Source: Hyphomicrobiales bacterium
GTDB lineage: Bacteria > Pseudomonadota > Alphaproteobacteria > Rhizobiales > CAYWUX01
Length of the DNA: 7,757 nt
NCBI GenBank assembly: GCA_028279265.1
Contig: JANQOC010000521.1
Location: 1 to 7,757, forward strand
Direction of reading: 5' to 3'
In this document: positions 7,127 through 7,757 of the stretch, in pieces
How positions within the stretch are numbered: the stretch's first letter is position 1
Layout: the number at the start of each line of letters is the position of its first letter
Notes under the pieces: model-generated
What the model was told of the DNA's origin: nothing
What the model saw: only the letters and a program-made list of their open reading frames with translations
Database searches by the model: none
Made by a program: the position numbers and the translations under genes

Positions 7127-7166
7127 AATGAATTTATTTGGTTTTGACGAATTTCAGACGTCTTCA

Positions 7167-7496
7167 TCAGAACAGCACGTTTATCACATTCGTGGCGAAG
7201 CTCCTAGCCTCGTCTTGCAACGCGCTGGCCATGACAATCGTGCTCAGAAAAGGGGCGGCAATCAGGTATATGACCAACAACCTTTGCAGGCGATGCCTCG
7301 AATCTTCCCCGTGCCCCCTGGCCCTTAACAGGAACACCGAGAAAATGTAGCTGCCGACGACGGCAATCAAAGCAACTGTGAGGACGACAATACCGGTGAC
7401 GCCAAAATGAGATCTCAGAACAATCGCCGGGCCCGCGACAAACCCAACAAGGATTTGGCATACGAATACGGGTCCTATGAGAGATTTCCAATCCAT
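7167..7496 (-). CDS. Small three-helix inner-membrane protein, function unknown
   Basis: A 109-residue hypothetical protein that I do not recognise. Three hydrophobic segments are clear at about 6-27, 33-57 and 72-92. The loop between helices 2 and 3 (about 58-71) is rich in Arg and His, which by the positive-inside rule puts it in the cytoplasm. The N-terminus would then be cytoplasmic and the short C-terminal tail periplasmic. There is no conserved catalytic motif and one cysteine (Cys13). The ATG at 7496 is the only reasonable start, although no good Shine-Dalgarno sequence precedes it. The pattern of three regular helices with a basic loop argues that this is a real gene and not a chance frame. 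It lies between leuB and asd on the same strand, 170 nt after leuB and 114 nt before asd, so its link to amino-acid synthesis may be only positional. Confidence 0.65.
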   Translation of the reverse strand: MDWKSLIGPVFVCQILVGFVAGPAIVLRSHFGVTGIVVLTVALIAVVGSYIFSVFLLRARGHGEDSRHRLQRLLVIYLIAAPFLSTIVMASALQDEARSFATNVINVLF

Positions 7497-7563
7497 AAGG
7501 TCAGGTTCTGCCGTTCGCCACTTCTCAACGCCGAGACTAAGCGAAAGTCGTGCAGAAACGATT

Positions 7564-7585
7564 AAGTCATCGCCGGAAATGACTT
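7564..7585. repeat. Perfect 7-bp inverted repeat upstream of the membrane-protein gene
   Basis: AAGTCAT (7564-7570) and ATGACTT (7579-7585) are perfect reverse complements around 8 nt. No T-run follows on either strand, so an intrinsic terminator for leuB is unlikely. It lies 68 nt upstream of the membrane-protein ATG and could be an operator or a leader hairpin. Confidence 0.4.
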
Positions 7586-7601
7586 TAACACCGCATTAAC
7601 C

Positions 7602-7630
7602 ATAATTGCAGGAACCGGGCTTCATCTCAA
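7602..7630 (-). promoter_or_regulatory. Weak candidate promoter for the membrane-protein gene
   Basis: On the minus strand TTGAGA (7630-7625; 5 of 6 to the sigma-70 -35 consensus) is followed by a 17-nt spacer and AATTAT (7607-7602; 4 of 6 to the -10 consensus). Transcription would start near 7595, placing the inverted repeat 7564-7585 in the early leader. Matches of this quality also occur by chance. Confidence 0.25.
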
Positions 7631-7666
7631 CTGGAAACCTTGCGCAGATGCCTCAATCAATCCCGA

Positions 7667-7757
7667 TCAGGAAAGAGCTTCCATTTCGGTGATAACCGCT
7701 TGGCCCATGGCTGTTGTGGAAACTTCCTCCATGCCGTCCTGCATGATGTCGCCGGTA
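7667..7757 (-). CDS. leuB: 3-isopropylmalate dehydrogenase, C-terminal 29 codons
   Basis: Only the last 29 codons and the TGA stop (7669-7667) are inside the window; the gene continues past the right edge. The visible residues begin TGDIMQDGMEEVSTTAMGQA and end EMEALS. They match the C-terminal signature of LeuB, typically R-T-A-D-I-M-x-x-G-x-x-x-V-S-T-x-x-M-G-D. LeuB oxidatively decarboxylates 3-isopropylmalate with NAD in leucine synthesis in the cytoplasm. Related isocitrate or tartrate dehydrogenases share the fold, but the ADIM/VSTxxMG pattern and the nearby asd support LeuB. Confidence 0.85.
   Translation of the reverse strand, partial: TGDIMQDGMEEVSTTAMGQAVITEMEALS

Noticed and set aside
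7128..7350. + strand frames opposite the membrane-protein gene
   Set aside because: They have no family resemblance, and the minus-strand frame explains the interval better with three regular hydrophobic helices and a basic loop.

Overview
The window looks like ordinary chromosome of an alphaproteobacterium: moderately GC-rich genes, compact housekeeping gene order, proteobacterial protein families and an aspartate-semialdehyde dehydrogenase gene downstream of leuB. I judge this from protein resemblance recalled from memory. The sequence does not fix genus or order. I see no insertion sequence, phage gene, CRISPR array, tRNA or rRNA.

Left part (1-2822): the 3' end of a PdxY-type pyridoxal kinase gene enters from the left edge on the + strand. 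It converges, with 25 nt between the stop codons, on a long minus-strand gene for a double AAA+ ATPase of unknown role. A gene-free stretch of about 505 bp (2823-3327) then separates that ATPase from a divergent + strand gene.

Middle (3328-4816): the + strand gene encodes a leucine/valine/phenylalanine-type amino-acid dehydrogenase. It converges on a short minus-strand gene for a small, probably exported, basic two-cysteine protein. A 141-nt gap with a perfect 10-nt tandem duplication follows.

Right part (4817-7757): four genes lie on the minus strand, in transcription order leuB (only its last 29 codons are in the window), a small three-helix membrane protein, asd, and a flavin monooxygenase closely resembling 3-hydroxybenzoate 6-hydroxylase. 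The asd and monooxygenase genes are 22 nt apart and may be cotranscribed. A 51-nt imperfect palindrome lies just upstream of asd.

Much of the window concerns amino-acid metabolism. LeuB makes leucine, the dehydrogenase can deaminate branched-chain amino acids, Asd feeds lysine, threonine, methionine and isoleucine synthesis, and PdxY salvages the cofactor used by aminotransferases. The monooxygenase (aromatic catabolism) and the AAA+ ATPase do not fit that theme and are the most interesting protein-level items. I found no convincing new multi-gene system; the unusual observations are modest and are scored that way.
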